DNA from: Amphibalanus amphitrite | Taxonomy: Eukaryota; Arthropoda; Thecostraca; Balanomorpha; Balanidae | Assembly (NCBI RefSeq): GCF_019059575.1 | Contig: NW_024882805.1 | Coordinates: 62,001 to 126,000 of the forward strand | Direction: 5' to 3' | Length of the DNA: 64,000 nucleotides | Part shown: piece by piece, positions 11,500 through 22,864 of the stretch | How the letters are laid out: each line of letters begins with the position of its first letter | Numbering within the stretch: the stretch's first letter is position 1 | The notes under the pieces: model-generated | Database searches by the model: none | What the model was told of the DNA's origin: nothing | What the model saw: only the letters and a program-made list of their open reading frames with translations | Program-made: the position numbers and the translations under genes

Positions 11500-11900
11500 T
11501 GTTGTACGCTATGAACATGTAAAACCCAAAAAAGTGAACCGAGGTCATCAAAGGTCAATGACCTGACCTGACGTTCAGATGACCTTGACACCCACCCAAA
11601 TGCATGGGGGCAACATCATATCACATGTTTGAACGCTTGAAACCACGAAAAGACTGCAAAAGCGCGGCTAATGCGAGCCGACATACGCCGAATCGCGATT
11701 CCGGCCAAACATGGTCTCGAAAAGTAGGTCACAGGTCAAAGGTCATTAGGGTCAGGGTCATGAAATTTTCCGTGTAGGTGTAAAATTGATCAACTCGAGG
11801 GTACCGAAAGTTTCGTTGCGATCGGCCGCTTTTTACGCGAGTTATTCGCTAAAAACCGAGGGGGGTCCGTTCGACCCCCCCCCCCCTATACGGGCGAGGG
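11500..11900. mobile_element. TTAA-class MITE, family 2, partial
   Basis: The right end reads ACGGGCGAGGG followed by TTAA at 11901-11904, preceded by a GGGGGGTCCGTTCGACCCCCC-type hairpin near 11861-11886. The interior matches, in inverted orientation, about 13780-14140. The left boundary is approximate because no TTAA-flanked left terminus is present, so the copy is truncated. Confidence 0.6.
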
Positions 11901-12837
11901 TTAAGGTGTTCTCGTGTACCTATTTGTCTATAGCATTAGAAATCGTAACTGACACCAACGCACACGGGCTCCTACTGAACTGAAGTGTCGGTCAATTCCA
12001 TCATTACTCTCAGACGCATCAACTTCTTTCGCCTGGCGCTCATCATAAGCTAGTATTTCTACCTTATGTTTTACATTTTTCTCCGCATATAAAAGTGCTC
12101 AGATAATATCGGACTTGCTCAAGCTAAAACGGCGTGCACTGGTTATCGACCACCTGGATGGGCTAGTTGCCATTTCAGCCGATAGGCGCCGCTAGTGCGC
12201 CAAGGAATTTAGACGGGCCGTGACCAGCTAGTGTGGCTCTTGTCACGAATCGGGGCGGCAGGCGCTCAAGTCAGTGGCTCTCAAGGAACACTCTGACCTG
12301 ACCTGACCTGACCAGATAGGTGCCGAGCTCTTCTGAGAAGTTTATCTAAACTCAAGATTCAAGGTTCGATGTTTATTCAAAGGTTGTTCCTTTGATATAG
12401 GTATCGACCAAAACAGTCTGTTGAACTGAGAAGTTAAACCTTGGCCTGAAAGCCGACCTGATCTAAGAGACGGCCGGCGTGAAGCTGTAGCGACTGGCGA
12501 CTGGCATGCATAGTGCATACACTTGGCCTGTTGATCAGCTGTTGAAGCGCACTAGTGTCCCAACTTAGTTCAGACCAGTCGTGCATTGCTGATCTTTGAC
12601 ACAAGTCTGGTGTCTACTTTGACCAGACTTTAGTTACTCTTCGCGCTGAGATCCTCTGGGAAGTCGGTCACCAGTGCTTGCCCGAGCCGAGTGGTCACCT
12701 TTTCCCACCTGAAGTGCCATTTTAAGCCGATGAAGACAACTTATTGAGAATCTGTCTCCCAAATTCTATATATTTGCTTTCTGACGCTATCAAACTTGGA
12801 AACCGCCATCTCTTTTCCTGCTCATTGGAGTTAACTG

Positions 12838-12954
12838 ACCCTCGACTTTACCTGTGACTTGAACCGTGACCTTACCTGTAACCTAACCCGTGACCTGATC
12901 AGTGACCCGTCACTTGACCTTTGACCTGACCCGTCACCTGACCTCTGGGCGGTC
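12838..12954 (+). promoter_or_regulatory. TGACC half-site array abutting the gene A start codon
   Basis: About 115 bp of degenerate TGACCTG/TGACCCGT repeats run up to nine bases before the ATG. TGACC(T) is the complement of the nuclear-receptor half-site AGGTCA. The equivalent array at 33480-33600 is conserved before gene B, including the phrase CACTTGACCTTTGACCTGAC. An in-frame TGA within the array supports the ATG at 12955 as the true start. It may be 5' UTR, a receptor-binding element, or both. Confidence 0.5.
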
Positions 12955-13261
12955 ATGTCAGCAGCGCTAATCACTCTCTCCATCTTCTCTGCCCTCTGCT
13001 CCAACATCGCCGCCTCGGTCACCAAGACCTGGTCCATCAGACAGGCCGGCACGTTTACAAGCCACCCAAACATCACTCTTGTCGCTCCCTCTCTGTCAGC
13101 CTGCTCAGCTGAGTGCACCAGCCTGAGGAAGCCATATTGTGAGGGGTTTACTTACCTGGAGGATGGGACGTGTCGGCTCTATTTGGAGTGTACCAACCAC
13201 GCAAGGCCTCAGCTGGATGCAACGACGGACCCTCGTAGCTACAGGCTGTCAACTTGCCCAG
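12955..13261 (+). CDS. PAN/Apple-C-type lectin protein A, exon 1
   Basis: Exon 1 of a secreted 243-residue protein. Residues 1 to about 20 form a signal peptide (hydrophobic ALITLSIFSALC, then small residues SNIAAS). Residues about 25-101 resemble a PAN/Apple fold: cysteines at regular spacing, the phrase YCEGFTYLEDGTCRLY, and C near the end (STCP). One N-glycosylation sequon (NIT) is present. The ATG is the first after an in-frame TGA. The exon ends after one base of a codon at ...TGCCCAG|GTGAAT (donor at 13262), in phase with the acceptor at 17833. PAN/Apple modules usually bind proteins or glycans; the ligand here is unknown. The homologous exon at 33612 differs at only 5 of 102 residues. 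Confidence 0.8.
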
Positions 13262-13326
13262 GTGAATTAATTAAGCGAGGAAAGACCGGTATTGGATAGA
13301 CTATTCTGGGTACAGTTATCTATAGA

Positions 13327-13365
13327 TAAGGAGCAATAGCTCCCTCAGGGAGCTATTGCTCCTTA
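13327..13365. repeat. Near-perfect palindrome in gene A intron
   Basis: A 19-bp perfect stem beginning TAAGGAGCAATAGC closes on a single base. It would form a cruciform in DNA or a tight hairpin in the pre-mRNA, 66 nt past the splice donor. A short TAGTAG/CTTAGTAG repetition follows to about 13393. It is not visible in gene B, whose intron diverges just past its donor. Confidence 0.75.
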
Positions 13366-13779
13366 GTAGTAGTAGCTTAGTAGCTTAGTAAGCTCTATTT
13401 AGCGGCTCTGGATGAGCATTTGCGTGGATGATTTTGAAATGTTGCCGTTGTGAACATATTCCAGCCAATTGGCCCTGAATGTGAATTTAGCGTTAGGAGG
13501 CTTGCAGGGAGGCAAGTCATTGTTCGTTCCCAGCACAGATCATGTATGTTTCTTGATGGGTTTTATAGGAGATGATCGGGGAAGGGCTGAGTTGAGTTTC
13601 CCATTTCCATTCCCGCAGTTTTCCATGCTGTGCCTTATTACTGAGATGGGCGTAAACTGCCGCAAGTTGATGAATCTATGCGAATTCCCCGATAATCCTT
13701 GTGTTTGCTTTTTAGATGATGCCATTAGTCTTTGCCTCTAGGGATTCCGTGCCTCTAGACACAGAATCCAAGAACAGGG

Positions 13780-14646
13780 GGGTCGAAGGGAACCCCCCGG
13801 TTTTTCGGTTTTTCGCAAATAACTCGCGTAAAAAGCGGCCGATTGCAATGAAACTTTTGGTACCCTCGCGTTGATCAATTTTACACCTACCCTCAAAATC
13901 TAGTGACCCTGAACCAAATGACCTTTGACCTGTCACCTACTTTTCGAGACCATGTTTGGCCGGAATCGAGATTCGGCGTATGTCGGCTCGCATCAGCCGC
14001 GCGTTTCCAGTCTTTTCGTGGTTTCAAGCGTTCAAACATGTGATATGATGTTGGTCCCATGCATTAGGGTGGATATCAAGGTCAACTGAAGGTCAGGTCA
14101 GGTCATTGACCTTTAGTGACCTCTGTTCACTTTGTCGAGTTTTACATGTTTTTAGGTTAGTATTTGGAGCTGAATTCGAATTTAGCAGCCATTCGAACAT
14201 TTACGAATTAGTCGTGTTGCCTTCGGAGTATGTTACGAGGCTGTCTGAGAGGCGGTTGACACGTATCTTTTGTGAATACCCGGCAGGACCCTAATGGTTG
14301 ACTTGACCTGACCGGACCCGAACTGGCCTAAAGGCATGAAGTCTGTAATCAAAACTAACATGATATTCGTGATCACCACCCCAAGAAAAACATAGCAGCC
14401 CCACTTTATGTTGTTCTAATAGGTCCCGATTTTCCCGACTTTTGGTTCATTGACCTGACCTGGAAGGTCAACCATTGACGTAGGACCTTAAAATTGGGTA
14501 TCAACGGCTTCTTCTCGTCAAGCGCAACACTGAACACGGTCTTTTTCCGCGAAGCTCAAACTCGTTTCAGGGGCGAAACGGCAAGGGGGGTCAAAGGAGA
14601 CCCCCCTTATACGTTCGCGGCTGGAAAACACCAATACGGGCGAGGG
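13780..14646. mobile_element. TTAA-class MITE, family 2, copy d
   Basis: The right end GGGCGAGGG is followed by TTAA at 14647-14650. G-tract/C-tract hairpins lie near both ends (about 13780-13800 and 14584-14607). The left terminus lacks the TTAA-CCC signature, so the left boundary is approximate and probably deleted. The interior carries TGACCT/AGGTCA repeats near 14080-14120. Its right 200 bp match the fragment at about 22305-22505. Gene B lacks this insert here but has a different MITE (58195-59368) nearby. Confidence 0.65.
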
Positions 14647-14916
14647 TTAAAATTGAGCACAGAAGGAAAATCGACTCAATTGTAGGTACCTATGAGCTTT
14701 GAATGTGCATATTTTTCCTTGCATGTTTGTCACGGTCCACTGTTGACTTCACATTTCAGAACATTCGCGGAGAATTTGAACTTGAACATTGCCGTAATTG
14801 CTTTGTTGATAAGATCTATTCACCTCAGCATTTTGATTCCACTGCTGAAGCGGCAATGGTATTTGTAGAAATACTAGAAATACTAGATACTAGAAATATC
14901 TAGAAATACTAGAAAA

Positions 14917-16701
14917 AACTCATCACCTTCCGCATTGTATCGCCATTTAAAACCTATCATTGGTTCCAAGCGCGGCAAACCAACCAATCCTCAAAATCTC
15001 ACACCAGAGGAGCTCAATCAGTATTTCACGGCCATCGGGACGGCCACGCGAGACGAGGCGGCGGCTGAGTTCCGGCAGTCCGGCCGGGAGCCGCTGAATG
15101 TGCGACTGCCGCGCGTCCACACCGGCGCACTGACTATTACTCCAGTGACACTGGATCAGCTGAAGCGAGTCCTCTTCTCTCTCCCCAATAAGACCTCTCA
15201 AATTGAAGGTGACATTCCAGTCAAAATTTTAAAAATAGGGTTCCCTCTTATTGGCCGATATTTGCTTCGAATTATTAACGCTAGTTTTGTTTCCGAGTGT
15301 GTCCCCCGATGCTGGAAACAGGCAATAGTTATACCACTCTATAAGAAGGACGATCCTTCTGTAGCATCTAACTTTCGTCCCATTACTTTAGTTCCGGTCA
15401 TTAGCAAAATTGTTGAGAGACTCGTTCACGAACAGCTCACGACGTACCTGAGAGATTATCACATTTTTAGCGAAGACCAGCACGGATTTTTAGCAAAGCA
15501 CTCAACATCAACAGCCCTCTTAACTGTTACTGACGAAATTTTAAACAGCATGGATCGTTCGGAAGTCTCACTTTTAACTCTAATCGATTTGAGTCGCTGT
15601 TTTGACGTGATTAGTCACGACATGCTACTGACTAAACTGGAACTACTCCGTATATCAACTGGCTGGTTTCGTAATTATTTAAGCGAACATGAGCAAAGAG
15701 TTCGAATTGGTAATACGTTATCTGAGTCTCTTCCGATACAAATAGGCACTTTCCAGGGCACATGTTTGGGACCCCTTCTCTATTCTATCGCATCGAACGA
15801 TTTATCATGCTACATTCCCCGCGAAATTAACGGATTCCGAATCATGACAGTTAGATACGCAGATGACACTCAGCTGGCGATATCAGGGCCTAGGAATAGA
15901 CTTGCCGAGATGGAACAGTGTTTAGAACAAGTATTAGATAGCATGTGTACGTGGTTTATGCAAAACAACATGAAAATCAATGTGTCGAAAACCGAGCTGA
16001 TAATGTGTGGTGACCGTAGACAGCTAGCTCGAATCGATCGTCCAGTGTATGTTACGTTTTTAGGGAAGCGCTTGGAATGTACAGATGAGGTAAAAAACCT
16101 AGGCGTTTTGATGGATAAACATTTAACTTGGGACAGTCATGTCAAAAGGCTTACTGATCGATGTTTCGGTACTCTCATAGGCTTAGCTAACGCAAAACAT
16201 GTGCTCCCACGCGAAGTGCTACCGATGTTAATTGACTCATTAGTTATGTCCCATGTAAGATACTGTGTCCAGGTGTACGGTAGCGCAGGTTCTACGACTA
16301 TTGCGAAACTTCAAAAGGTGTTCAACTTCTCGGCTAGGATTCTGTTTAATCGACGCAAATATGATCACATATCAGACGCGCTGGCCGAGCTGGACTGGTT
16401 AAACGCACGGCAATTTGTTGAGTACTCCGATCTGTGTATGCTTCACAAAGTCATATCATCAGGATGTCCCGAAGTATTGGCATCGCGATTCCGTTTCAAC
16501 CATGAAGTGGTCAGCCGAGTGACGCGCCAGTCGAACCATTTAGCCTTAGACAAACCACGTACAAATCATGGGAAACGGACATTCACCTACAGGTCTAGTC
16601 AGTTGTATAATGGTGCGCGAGAACACACCGATTTTGATGTGAGAGAGTTTACAGTTAGGGCTTTCAAACGGGTCGCAAGAGAAGTAGTGAAAACTGGCTA
16701 G
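14917..16701 (+). CDS. Non-LTR retrotransposon reverse transcriptase, 5'-truncated
   Basis: The frame is open from the truncation point to the TAG at 16701, about 594 residues, with no original start codon. Recognisable RT motifs in order: FRPITLVPVISKIVE; DQHGFL; LIDLSRCFDVISHD (normally a conserved DLSKAFD); GTFQGTCLGPLLY; and the catalytic YADD at about residues 314-317. The C-terminal segment has the thumb-like region seen in CR1/jockey-group elements. The frame has no stops or shifts, suggesting fairly recent insertion. The clade (CR1/Daphne/jockey group) is inferred from general resemblance only. Upstream endonuclease is absent, so the copy cannot move by itself. Confidence 0.8.
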   Translation, partial: NSSPSALYRHLKPIIGSKRGKPTNPQNLTPEELNQYFTAIGTATRDEAAAEFRQSGREPLNVRLPRVHTGALTITPVTLDQLKRVLFSLPNKTSQIEGDIPVKILKIGFPLIGRYLLRIINASFVSECVPRCWKQAIVIPLYKKDDPSVASNFRPITLVPVISKIVERLVHEQLTTYLRDYHIFSEDQHGFLAKHSTSTALLTVTDEILNSMDRSEVSLLTLIDLSRCFDVISHDMLLTKLELLRISTGWFRNYLSEHEQRVRIGNTLSESLPIQIGTFQGTCLGPLLYSIASNDLSCYIPREINGFRIMTVRYADDTQLAISGPRNRLAEMEQCLEQVLDSMCTWFMQNNMKINVSKTELIMCGDRRQLARIDRPVYVTFLGKRLECTDEVKNLGVLMDKHLTWDSHVKRLTDRCFGTLIGLANAKHVLPREVLPMLIDSLVMSHVRYCVQVYGSAGSTTIAKLQKVFNFSARILFNRRKYDHISDALAELDWLNARQFVEYSDLCMLHKVISSGCPEVLASRFRFNHEVVSRVTRQSNHLALDKPRTNHGKRTFTYRSSQLYNGAREHTDFDVREFTVRAFKRVAREVVKTG

Positions 16702-16935
16702 TCTATAGCTTTTCTATGTGGCTCGCTTTTACTTTTAATCCTAACTTTTCTCGATTGTCTGATAGTGAGATTATTCGCTTTCATGGTTACCGATCCGCTT
16801 TTACTGTCTATATGTACGTGTCCACTTTTGGATCTTTTGATCACGTTTTACACGTCTTATTTGTTTATCAATGCTTGTATGACGAAGACCTAGAATAGCC
16901 TCAACTTGAGGATTGGTCAGATATTGTGACAATAA
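14917..16935 (+). mobile_element. 5'-truncated non-LTR retrotransposon with target duplication
   Basis: The 9-bp repeat ACTAGAAAA lies at 14908-14916 and 16936-16944, directly bounding the element. The 3' end carries AATAAA at 16931-16936 in place of a long poly(A). Only the reverse transcriptase and C-terminal region remain; the endonuclease is missing, as expected for incomplete target-primed reverse transcription. It sits in sense orientation inside the gene A intron. Confidence 0.8.
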
Positions 16936-16944
16936 ACTAGAAAA

Positions 16945-17780
<836 letters not shown>

Positions 17781-17833
17781 CCCGCTCCCGTGTGTATTTC
17801 AAACACCCGTTTGATCTGGCTCTTTCTCCGCAG

Positions 17834-18258
17834 GTATTCCTACCTACCGATGTGCCTGTCCGGTTGGATTCACCCGCTGTGCCGGACGCTGTCTGATTCG
17901 ACTTGAGCAAACCGTCAATGTATCCACTGCAGAGAGGCTTTGCTTGAAGATCAACGCCCATCTCTTCGCCCCTCACACGGACGAGGAGAACCAGTGCGCG
18001 TTTACTCTCCGCTCCGGGCAGTGGGCCTGGCTGGGTTACTCCGATAGGAGGGTAGAAGGGGAGTATTTGGCGGCGGATGGGTGCGGTGCGTACCCTTCTA
18101 CGGGTGCATACTGGCGGACTGATGAACCAGATAACTGGTATGGTAGAGAGGACTGTGTCGGATTTCTGTATAATGATGGTTGGAACGACATAACCTGTAG
18201 AGAAAAAATGTATCCACTCTGTCAGCTGTGGAATTGTCTGACGCCAGAGTGTCCCTAG
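17834..18258 (+). CDS. PAN/Apple-C-type lectin protein A, exon 2 (lectin domain)
   Basis: The exon follows acceptor CTCCGCAG at 17826-17833 and ends with TAG at 18258. It encodes residues 103-243. A Cys-rich lead (CACPVGFTRCAGRC) comes first, as in long-form C-type lectins. The lectin domain follows with the WLG (WIGL-like) motif at 168-170, EPD at 200-202 and WND at 219-221, and paired cysteines. EPD and WND are the positions that bind calcium and sugar in C-type lectins, so sugar binding is plausible; EPN-type motifs favour mannose, but the EPD preference cannot be read from sequence. The NVS sequon is a possible glycosylation site. The product is probably a soluble humoral or secreted lectin. 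The last four cysteine-bearing residues read PECP before the stop. Confidence 0.85.
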
Positions 18259-18588
18259 GAGAGGGTGGTTCAAAAGAGTTATGTAATCCCAGAACTCTTG
18301 TGTAGGATAGTTCAGAAGTTGTCTAAACCAAGAGCCTCTAGGAAGGGATATGCTTTTAAGCCACAGAAGCTTCCTAGCCCTCGAGTCTTAGGGATTAGTT
18401 CTGAGGTCACCTTACATCCATCCCCAGAGTTATGATTTAGATTAGACTTTGCCTATGGAAGTTCCATCAGCGAGCACTGGCTCAGAAATCGCAGAATACT
18501 AAGCAAGAAAGAAAAATATTGTAATATAATACCAATAGGTATGTCTAGGTTCAGCGATTCCACAGCGAGGATTAAAAAACTATCTATG
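18259..18588 (+). other. Gene A 3' flank, possible 3' UTR
   Basis: AT-rich sequence after the stop. A canonical AATAAA was not found close to the stop, so the polyadenylation site is unresolved. Confidence 0.35.
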
Positions 18589-18660
18589 TCTATATCGTAA
18601 CATCTATCTATATCGTAACATCTATCTATATCGTAACATCGATCTATATCGTAACATCGA
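18589..18660. repeat. Tandem repeat, four 18-bp units
   Basis: Four exact-length copies of TCTATATCGTAACATCTA; the last two have CGA for CTA at the end. No spacers separate the units, so this is a minisatellite. Confidence 0.9.
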
Positions 18661-19510
18661 TGTGGTGTATGGCCTGTTAAAAGCCGTCTGGGGATGAGGG
18701 ATCCCTCCTGACACACCGCCATTACAACAACCCAAGGAAAACTGGGTGCACTTAAAGCGAAACTGAGTTGAATCAGCACATAGTGAGGTGCTCAAAACAA
18801 AATGGTTTGGCGGTCATAATCAAACACACCTAATAGACTGAAGGGTATGAATGTATACATTAATCATTCCCTAGAACGTAACATCAAAGACAAGCTTCGA
18901 CTCAACCTGAATGATCCGCACGGAAAATGTGTGTCGTCCCGCGCTCCGTGGTGTCCGTTTTTCAACTTCTAACTAGCTTTCCCTCTTTAAAAGCATGAAC
19001 TCGCACCCGAGTAAAAGGAAAAATGAGGAAATAGTTCCCAACAGGACGGCTTACATAGATTATCATTGTTAGACCGTTGTTTTGCGCATATATGGTATTT
19101 GGCCCGGTCGGGTGGTGACGTCACGTTTGGCTGATAGTGTGCAACTAAATAGGAGTTTTTAATTCCCGAAGTTGTCTATTTTCTGGCATTGCATACATAT
19201 TCTAGATGAAACACGCACTCACAAAGCTACATTTGTGACACGCAGAGCTAGTTATATTTGTTTCCATGGTACTGTGGGTATGCTTAAATTCATACTTTTC
19301 TGAGTTGTGTAGTTTTACTCGTCATTAGCATGTGCTACTCTAGGTCATTAGAATTTATGAAAGAGCCGGGTCAAGGTCAAGAGGAACTGCCGAATAATTT
19401 ATTAGCAGACTTGGTATCCATAGCAAGCTGAGGCGCAAACCATGGTTAGTCATTGGTGATGCGTTGCTCGCTTTAGGGGTTGCCAATAAGCGACAACGGT
19501 CATTAAATGG
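18661..19510. other. Gene A 3' flank, paralogous to 62750-63310
   Basis: From about 18900 to 19510 the sequence matches the region after gene B, with shared phrases such as TCTAGATGAAACACGCACTC (19202 and 62982) and GTCAAGGTCAAGAG. It contains no recognised gene. The match shows that the duplicated block extends past the 3' end of the lectin gene. Confidence 0.7.
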
Positions 19511-19512
19511 TA

Positions 19513-21210
19513 GGGGAGACCCGGGAGGTATGGGCTGGTTTTGTAAAATGACAATTCGTTAGGCGGCACGGGCGGACATCGATAGCAGCGCCTCTATCGG
19601 TCAATAGGGAAAGCTGGGCTATAGGCGACGAAATACCGGCTGAGTTGTCACACGTTGAATAGGTTTATAGACATCCGTCTTGTGAAAAAGTTGAACTTTT
19701 GCCTTCAATATTTCTACAGGCAATTTTAGAAGTGTCTTCACATAGATTACAACACCGTTTAGGTATTCACTTCAAGCCTTCCCTATTGTTCTTGATAATG
19801 CGGGAATTATTTCTAATAAGTATTTCTAGCTTAATAAAAGAACATATTGTGCAAACGATGAAAAAAGCATAGATGGAAGATTTTAAATGCAATTTTCTCT
19901 AGCAATTAGTGGTAAATTCTCTACAGATCAAGGAAAAGATGCATGCTAACTGATAATTTAAATTTAAAGTTTTTGGGACCAGTTGTTTTCTTCTTTTCTT
20001 ACGTCGCCCCAATGGCCGCGAATGCACTTGTGATAACGCCTATCGTTCCTTCAAGTGGGCAGTTACTAGACTCTGTGTGCTCTAGTTACTCTAGTTACTC
20101 TGTGTACTCTAGTTTTTCACTTTGTGTGCGTGAAATTGCCTTTCACCTGTAAAGTGTGCCTGATCTTAGGCATCTGGGATTAACTATTTTGTCTCGAGAT
20201 GACTTTTAATAAATCATGCGCTTTTTCGACCCATCAACATACCCCGGGAGGTATGGGCCATGGCCTGGGAGGTATGGGCCGGTGTCATGTTTCATTCTAT
20301 TCTCGACATTAATCACAATACTCGTGGCTGGGATCTACCTTGAGCTCCCAGAGTCCAGGTTCCGCATAAGCGACGAACAATGGAGAATCACTTAGGCACA
20401 TATTTATCTGGTAAACTCAATCACGCTCCAATAAGACAAATGATATTTTTTGTTCGAATACAATTTGCACTAAAATTTTCGACCTTTGCGACAAAAATAA
20501 AACTTATTGAAGAGGGAGATATGGTGTTGAGTGCTCTTGCGAGGAACATATTGTTATAATAACTCAAAATGAATGACCTTTTCCTCGAATATAGAAAGTT
20601 TAAATGTCGAAAATGATGTATTTAGGTGAATTTTCGCCCACAGGGCATCATCAGACAAGCAATTGGCACAAATTAAACATCAAACATCAAGCAAACATAT
20701 TCTTGTATATTCATGTATATTCAAGGAAAAGGTCATTCATTTTGAGTTATTATTGAAGAGGACATTAAATGACTGCATCATTTTATTGATTTAGGATCAA
20801 GGGGGGTGGGTGGCCCGAACCTCCCGGTTAGGACGCCAGAATACACGTAGCATCTCAGCTCACAATCTTGCAAGAAAACTTCAAATTAACTACCTAGTCT
20901 TCATTTACATGCTTTAAACTTTATGTTAGAGATAGTCTGACATAATAAAACGAGCCTGGTTCACATTAATCACGAATTTTCTGTATGTAACGTATTTACT
21001 TGAAGAGGGTAAATTGTAAAAACGCTTTATCACCGCTTATTGCCAAAGGAGACTGAGGAAGCTTTTGGAAATCACGTGAGTTGTATAACGAAATGGCTGC
21101 TACCAGTTTACGCGGTCAAATGTGTAAAATACTATACGCACCACTTCTTCAAAACTGCGATGGCCCATACCCCCCAGGGCCGCTGGGGCCCATACCTCCC
21201 GGGTATCCCC
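19513..21210. mobile_element. 1.7-kb TIR element with TA target duplication
   Basis: The left end GGGGAGACCCGGGAGGTATG and the complement of the right end GGGGATACCCGGGAGGTATG differ at one base. TA flanks both ends at 19511-19512 and 21211-21212. The phrase CGGGAGGTATGGGCC recurs internally at about 20243-20282. The gene B flank reads ATTAATGGTAAATG near 63298, as expected for the uninserted site. TA duplication is usual for Tc1/mariner, but the termini are unusual; superfamily unassigned. No transposase is seen. Confidence 0.7.
20556..20753. repeat. Foldback repeat inside the 1.7-kb TIR element
   Basis: Arms of about 38 bp, starting ATAATAACTCAAAATGAATG, are inverted with about two mismatches around a 120-bp loop. 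TTATTGAAGAGG occurs just left (about 20502-20513) and at the right end (about 20749-20760), a possible long target duplication. Confidence 0.6.
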
Positions 21211-21212
21211 TA

Positions 21213-22300
21213 ACTATAGCTGAAAATGGTTTACGAGGAGGGTAGGTATTAGAGATGTCAATCAGATACCAACTTTTTGGTATACCGATACCAAACCGAT
21301 ACCAACTTGGTATTTGGTATTTTGATTCTAATGTTGTTGGTATTTTGTTGGTATTACGAATCCGGCTAATGTATAAGAGGATACGAATTCGGTAAAAAGT
21401 TGGTATTTCCCTCATGTTCCCAAGTTGGTTTGGTTTCGGTATTTTTCATGGTTTTGATTGGCATTTGATTCGGTATCGTTATCCTGATTTTCCGTTATTG
21501 ACATCACTAGTAGGTATGCTCCGAGCATGGGGCTCGGGGTACTTAGGGTGGCAGCCAGCCGGCTCCTTATGAACACTTGGATTGTTGGAAAACCTGCGCT
21601 CCACAAATATGTCTACCCATGTCGGTTTTCTTTTATGGATTCCACTCCAGTAACATTCCTACATATGTGATGCTGACTGAGCGCTATTAGTGGCAGGCTC
21701 CTGGCGGCTGGCTACACAAATATCTATCAACAGCACAGCAATTTAAAGCCGCATGGTACCTATCAATTAGCACGTATAGCTTCTGAGTACACACTATAGA
21801 TTTATTTACAGCCGCATGCACGATTGCGATGACGCGTCGACATTACAGAAATGTTGATATACGGATAAGGGCTGCTTTCCGAGTGCTGTTCTGTGATTTA
21901 ATAAACACTTTGTTGCTATTGTTTTTTCGCTATTGCGGCATCACGACCGTTGCATAACAAATAAATGAAATAATCAACCTTCGCGCTTTTTGAAAGGCCT
22001 TAGCGATTCTGATAAACGTCCTCCAGATGATGATGATTTGGTGTGTTTTTAATGGAAGAATAGCTGTTGGTCAGCGATGCGATATGCTTTTCACATTTAT
22101 TTATCATCAAGGTCTCTAGATTTTTGTAGCTTTCATGAAAATATTCTGTGAATTTTTGTCTCTATTGGCTTTAACGAAACAATAATTACACCGCTTAACT
22201 ATCCACTCAGAATTTAGCGAGGGGAAAGCATCGCACTTGGAATTGTCGCAACAGTATGGGCATTTAGCGTCCGTTGTACCCGGCTCTCTTTTGCAGCCGA
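21213..22300. other. Intergenic, degenerate GGTATT repeats, no gene
   Basis: A degenerate TTGGTATT-type repetition covers about 21265-21480. The rest contains no supported feature. The shared unit 2 flank begins around 22510. Confidence 0.45.
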
Positions 22301-22304
22301 TCTC

Positions 22305-22505
22305 TGCACTCCAGGATTTCCCCGACTTTTTGGTCATTGACTTGACCTGAAAGGTCAACCAATGACCAAGGACCTTTAAATTGGGTATCATCGGCTTCCT
22401 CTCGTCATGGGCAACACGGTTGTTTTTTCCGCGAAGCTCTAGCTCGATCAGCTCCCCCCGCCCCCCATACGTTCGCGGCTGGCAAAACACCAATACGGGC
22501 GAGGG
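22305..22505. mobile_element. TTAA-class MITE, family 2, right-end fragment
   Basis: The sequence matches about 14435-14646, ending TACGGGCGAGGG with TTAA at 22506-22509. Only the right portion is present and the left boundary is approximate. Confidence 0.65.
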
Positions 22506-22509
22506 TTAA

Positions 22510-22860
22510 TGACCATGCTAGTCCAGTGAGATGACCTCGGTACACTCAGATAGAATGGCAGTGTTCCTGACTTAGACAAGAACTGAATCATGTGGAACCT
22601 GACGTGTACCTACTCTTTGATATTCACATTCAGCTTGCGTTGGCTATTTATAGCACACGGCCGCTGCGCTTTGGCCAGTCGCGATTGAGCCGCCATCTGA
22701 AGATTTGTTTCCTTTACCCACCGCTAGGTGTCAGTGCTGATGGCTGGCTCATTGGCTCAGTTCGCCAGTCGCCCATAGCATTTTTTCAACTGTTCCGCTC
22801 CAGATGTGCTCTTTGCGAATTGTTTTGTGCATATCTTGCTGCTTAAGGCGTGCTCGTGTG
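22510..22860 (+). other. Gene B upstream flank, displaced by insertions
   Basis: About 22655-22785 matches about 11325-11435 upstream of gene A (shared GAGCCGCCATCTGAAG and TTTACCCACCG). It lies 11 kb from gene B exon 1 because a MITE, the LTR element, a non-LTR remnant and another MITE have inserted between. Confidence 0.6.
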
Positions 22861-22864
22861 TTAA

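Larger units (their letters stand above)
10990..12954 (+). promoter_or_regulatory. Gene A 5' flank, duplicated in front of gene B
   Basis: Parts of this flank recur upstream of gene B: about 11330-11435 matches 22660-22785, and about 12060-12230 matches 32780-32960, including shared phrases such as GATAGGCGCCGCTAGTGCGC. A TATA-like TATAAAAG is at 12088-12095; the gene B equivalent reads CATAAAAG near 32808. If used, it would imply an 860-nt 5' UTR or an undetected 5' intron. The match shows the duplication includes upstream DNA; later insertions (11169-11321 and about 11500-11900) interrupt it. Confidence 0.6.

Noticed and set aside
14935-14937. Start codon for the non-LTR reverse transcriptase
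   Set aside because: The codon is TTG and the frame is open back to the truncation point, so it is a 5'-truncated frame without its original start.
18589-18660. Regular 18-bp repeats resembling a CRISPR array
   Set aside because: The units are contiguous with no spacers and the DNA is eukaryotic.
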